NCBI GenBank assembly: GCA_020055645.1
Contig: CM034549.1
Coordinates: forward strand, 20,047,930-20,111,929
DNA from: Tomocerus qinae
Taxonomy: Eukaryota > Arthropoda > Collembola > Entomobryomorpha > Tomoceridae
Direction of reading: 5' to 3'
Length of the DNA: 64,000 nucleotides
Position numbers and translations under genes: made by a program. Shown piece after piece: positions 63,101 to 64,000 of the stretch (position 1 is the first letter of the stretch; every line of letters starts with the position of its first letter). The notes beneath the pieces are model-generated. The model was not told the origin of the DNA. It saw only the letters and a program-made list of their open reading frames with translations, and searched no databases.

Positions 63101-64000
63101 GGTTTTGAAAGTGATAGCAAAGAGAGTGCTTTTTCTTGGTAATTTTAGCGATGAAGAAATTCAGAGAAACGACAAAGATCAAGGAAATGGGGAAATTATA
63201 CCAGCCCGAGAAAAATGGGATAATGGATGTCGGTGTTCTTATGCATTTATACACCATCCCACAAGTAATAAGGACGCGAGTTTCACTCTCGATGTTTAAA
63301 CAAGCTGAATAGGAAAAGTAGTATGAATAGGATGCTAATCTCTATGTTTAGATCGGTAATTATGCGCTTGCCATCTGAAGCCCTTTGTAATGGATTCCTG
63401 TGGACACTCCCAATCTATTATTAAGGAAATACACTTATGTAAGAGAAATTCGGATATTTCTCGTGCACCTGAAGCTTACGGAGAGGGTCGGGAGAGAAGG
63501 TAGTTCGACAACTACCGAAGTAAATCTTTATTTAGTAGAAGGGTATAAAATAGGATGGGTATTTTACAGCTTACTTTTATTACTCCTTATTTAAATCGTT
63601 AATTTTTATTTTATCTGCCATAACTTTTAAAATGAATTGGAAAAATGAGCAGCAATACCTTTCTTCTATCTTTCTTACGAAGAGAAAGTGGAGAAAGTCT
63701 ACTTGACAATGTTCATTTAATGAGAGACATAAGAGTAATAAAAGTATGGAGTAGGTAAACTTTGTCAATTTGCAGACAAAGTTGCAAGAAGAGTCTGATG
63801 GCAAGTAAGAGCTCGACTGCTGTTCTTTCTTTGTCATTGTCATTGGGAAATGCCGATTTCCATTACTAGAATCCGAACTGGCTATAACTGAAATCGTCGG
63901 AACTTAGAGTTGGAGCCAAACTGGAAAGTTGTCTCTGACTCGGTTCATTTCTGCCCCATACATCACACTTATAAATTTTGTTACGTGAAACCTGTTCCCA
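57164..64000. other. Non-coding: probable upstream intron or 5' region of the RING gene
   Basis: The first visible RING exon is preceded on the minus strand by an acceptor (ATTTCAG) at 57164-57165, so the gene continues to the right. I found no exon with matching phase and family-like sequence up to 64000. Open frames on both strands are short and unlike known proteins. Apart from the hairpin at 61612-61657 and a few GTGAAAGT octamers, I see nothing to annotate. Confidence 0.4.
61612..61657. repeat. Strong short hairpin
   Basis: CTAAGAACATTTCAATGCC at 61612-61630 pairs with the segment at 61634-61657 (GGCATTGG-AAATG-CTTGTTCTTAG) around a 3-base loop, with a small bulge in the right arm. The structure is about 46 bases, shorter than a normal animal precursor microRNA. 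Confidence 0.65.

Overview
This is eukaryotic nuclear DNA, AT-rich, with spliceosomal genes carrying mostly short GT-AG introns. The protein sequences (enolase, Brahma, the 75-kDa subunit of complex I) look like those of an arthropod. A short (CCTAA)4 run, the arthropod telomere-type motif, fits this. A collembolan or other basal hexapod is possible, but I cannot fix the species.

The left half (1-31.2 kb) is gene-dense and all on the + strand. It holds the 3' end of an inositol polyphosphate 1-phosphatase gene (1-252); enolase (canonical 433-residue frame 4161-6218 in 8 exons, with a possible upstream exon at 3136 that adds a mitochondrial-type leader); ZNFX1, an SF1 helicase and zinc-finger protein (8320-18287, 24 exons, 2117 residues); brahma/SMARCA, the SWI/SNF ATPase (19475-26719, 23 exons, 1581 residues); and NDUFS1 (28052-31218, 9 exons, 726 residues). 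I rebuilt each of these exon by exon, and reading phases close at every junction. The genes are independent housekeeping or regulatory loci, not an operon. Functions span inositol phosphate turnover, glycolysis, RNA surveillance or small-RNA biology, chromatin remodelling and respiration.

The right half (31.2-64 kb) is almost empty of coding sequence. It contains the last four coding exons of one minus-strand RING-finger gene (57163 down to 37082), split by an 18.6-kb intron. The gene's earlier exons lie beyond 57.16 kb or outside the window. That intron has collected insertions: a candidate 0.9-kb element with inverted subterminal repeats (42945-43879), a tRNA-derived SINE with a 12-bp target duplication (44322-44887), and a 2.3-kb insertion bounded by a perfect 15-bp direct repeat and filled with a 124-bp tandem array (49768-52078). 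I saw no virus-like element, no CRISPR array, no functional tRNA or rRNA gene, and no transposase or reverse-transcriptase reading frame.

The observations most worth a second look are the array-bearing 2.3-kb insertion and the putative dual-targeted enolase.
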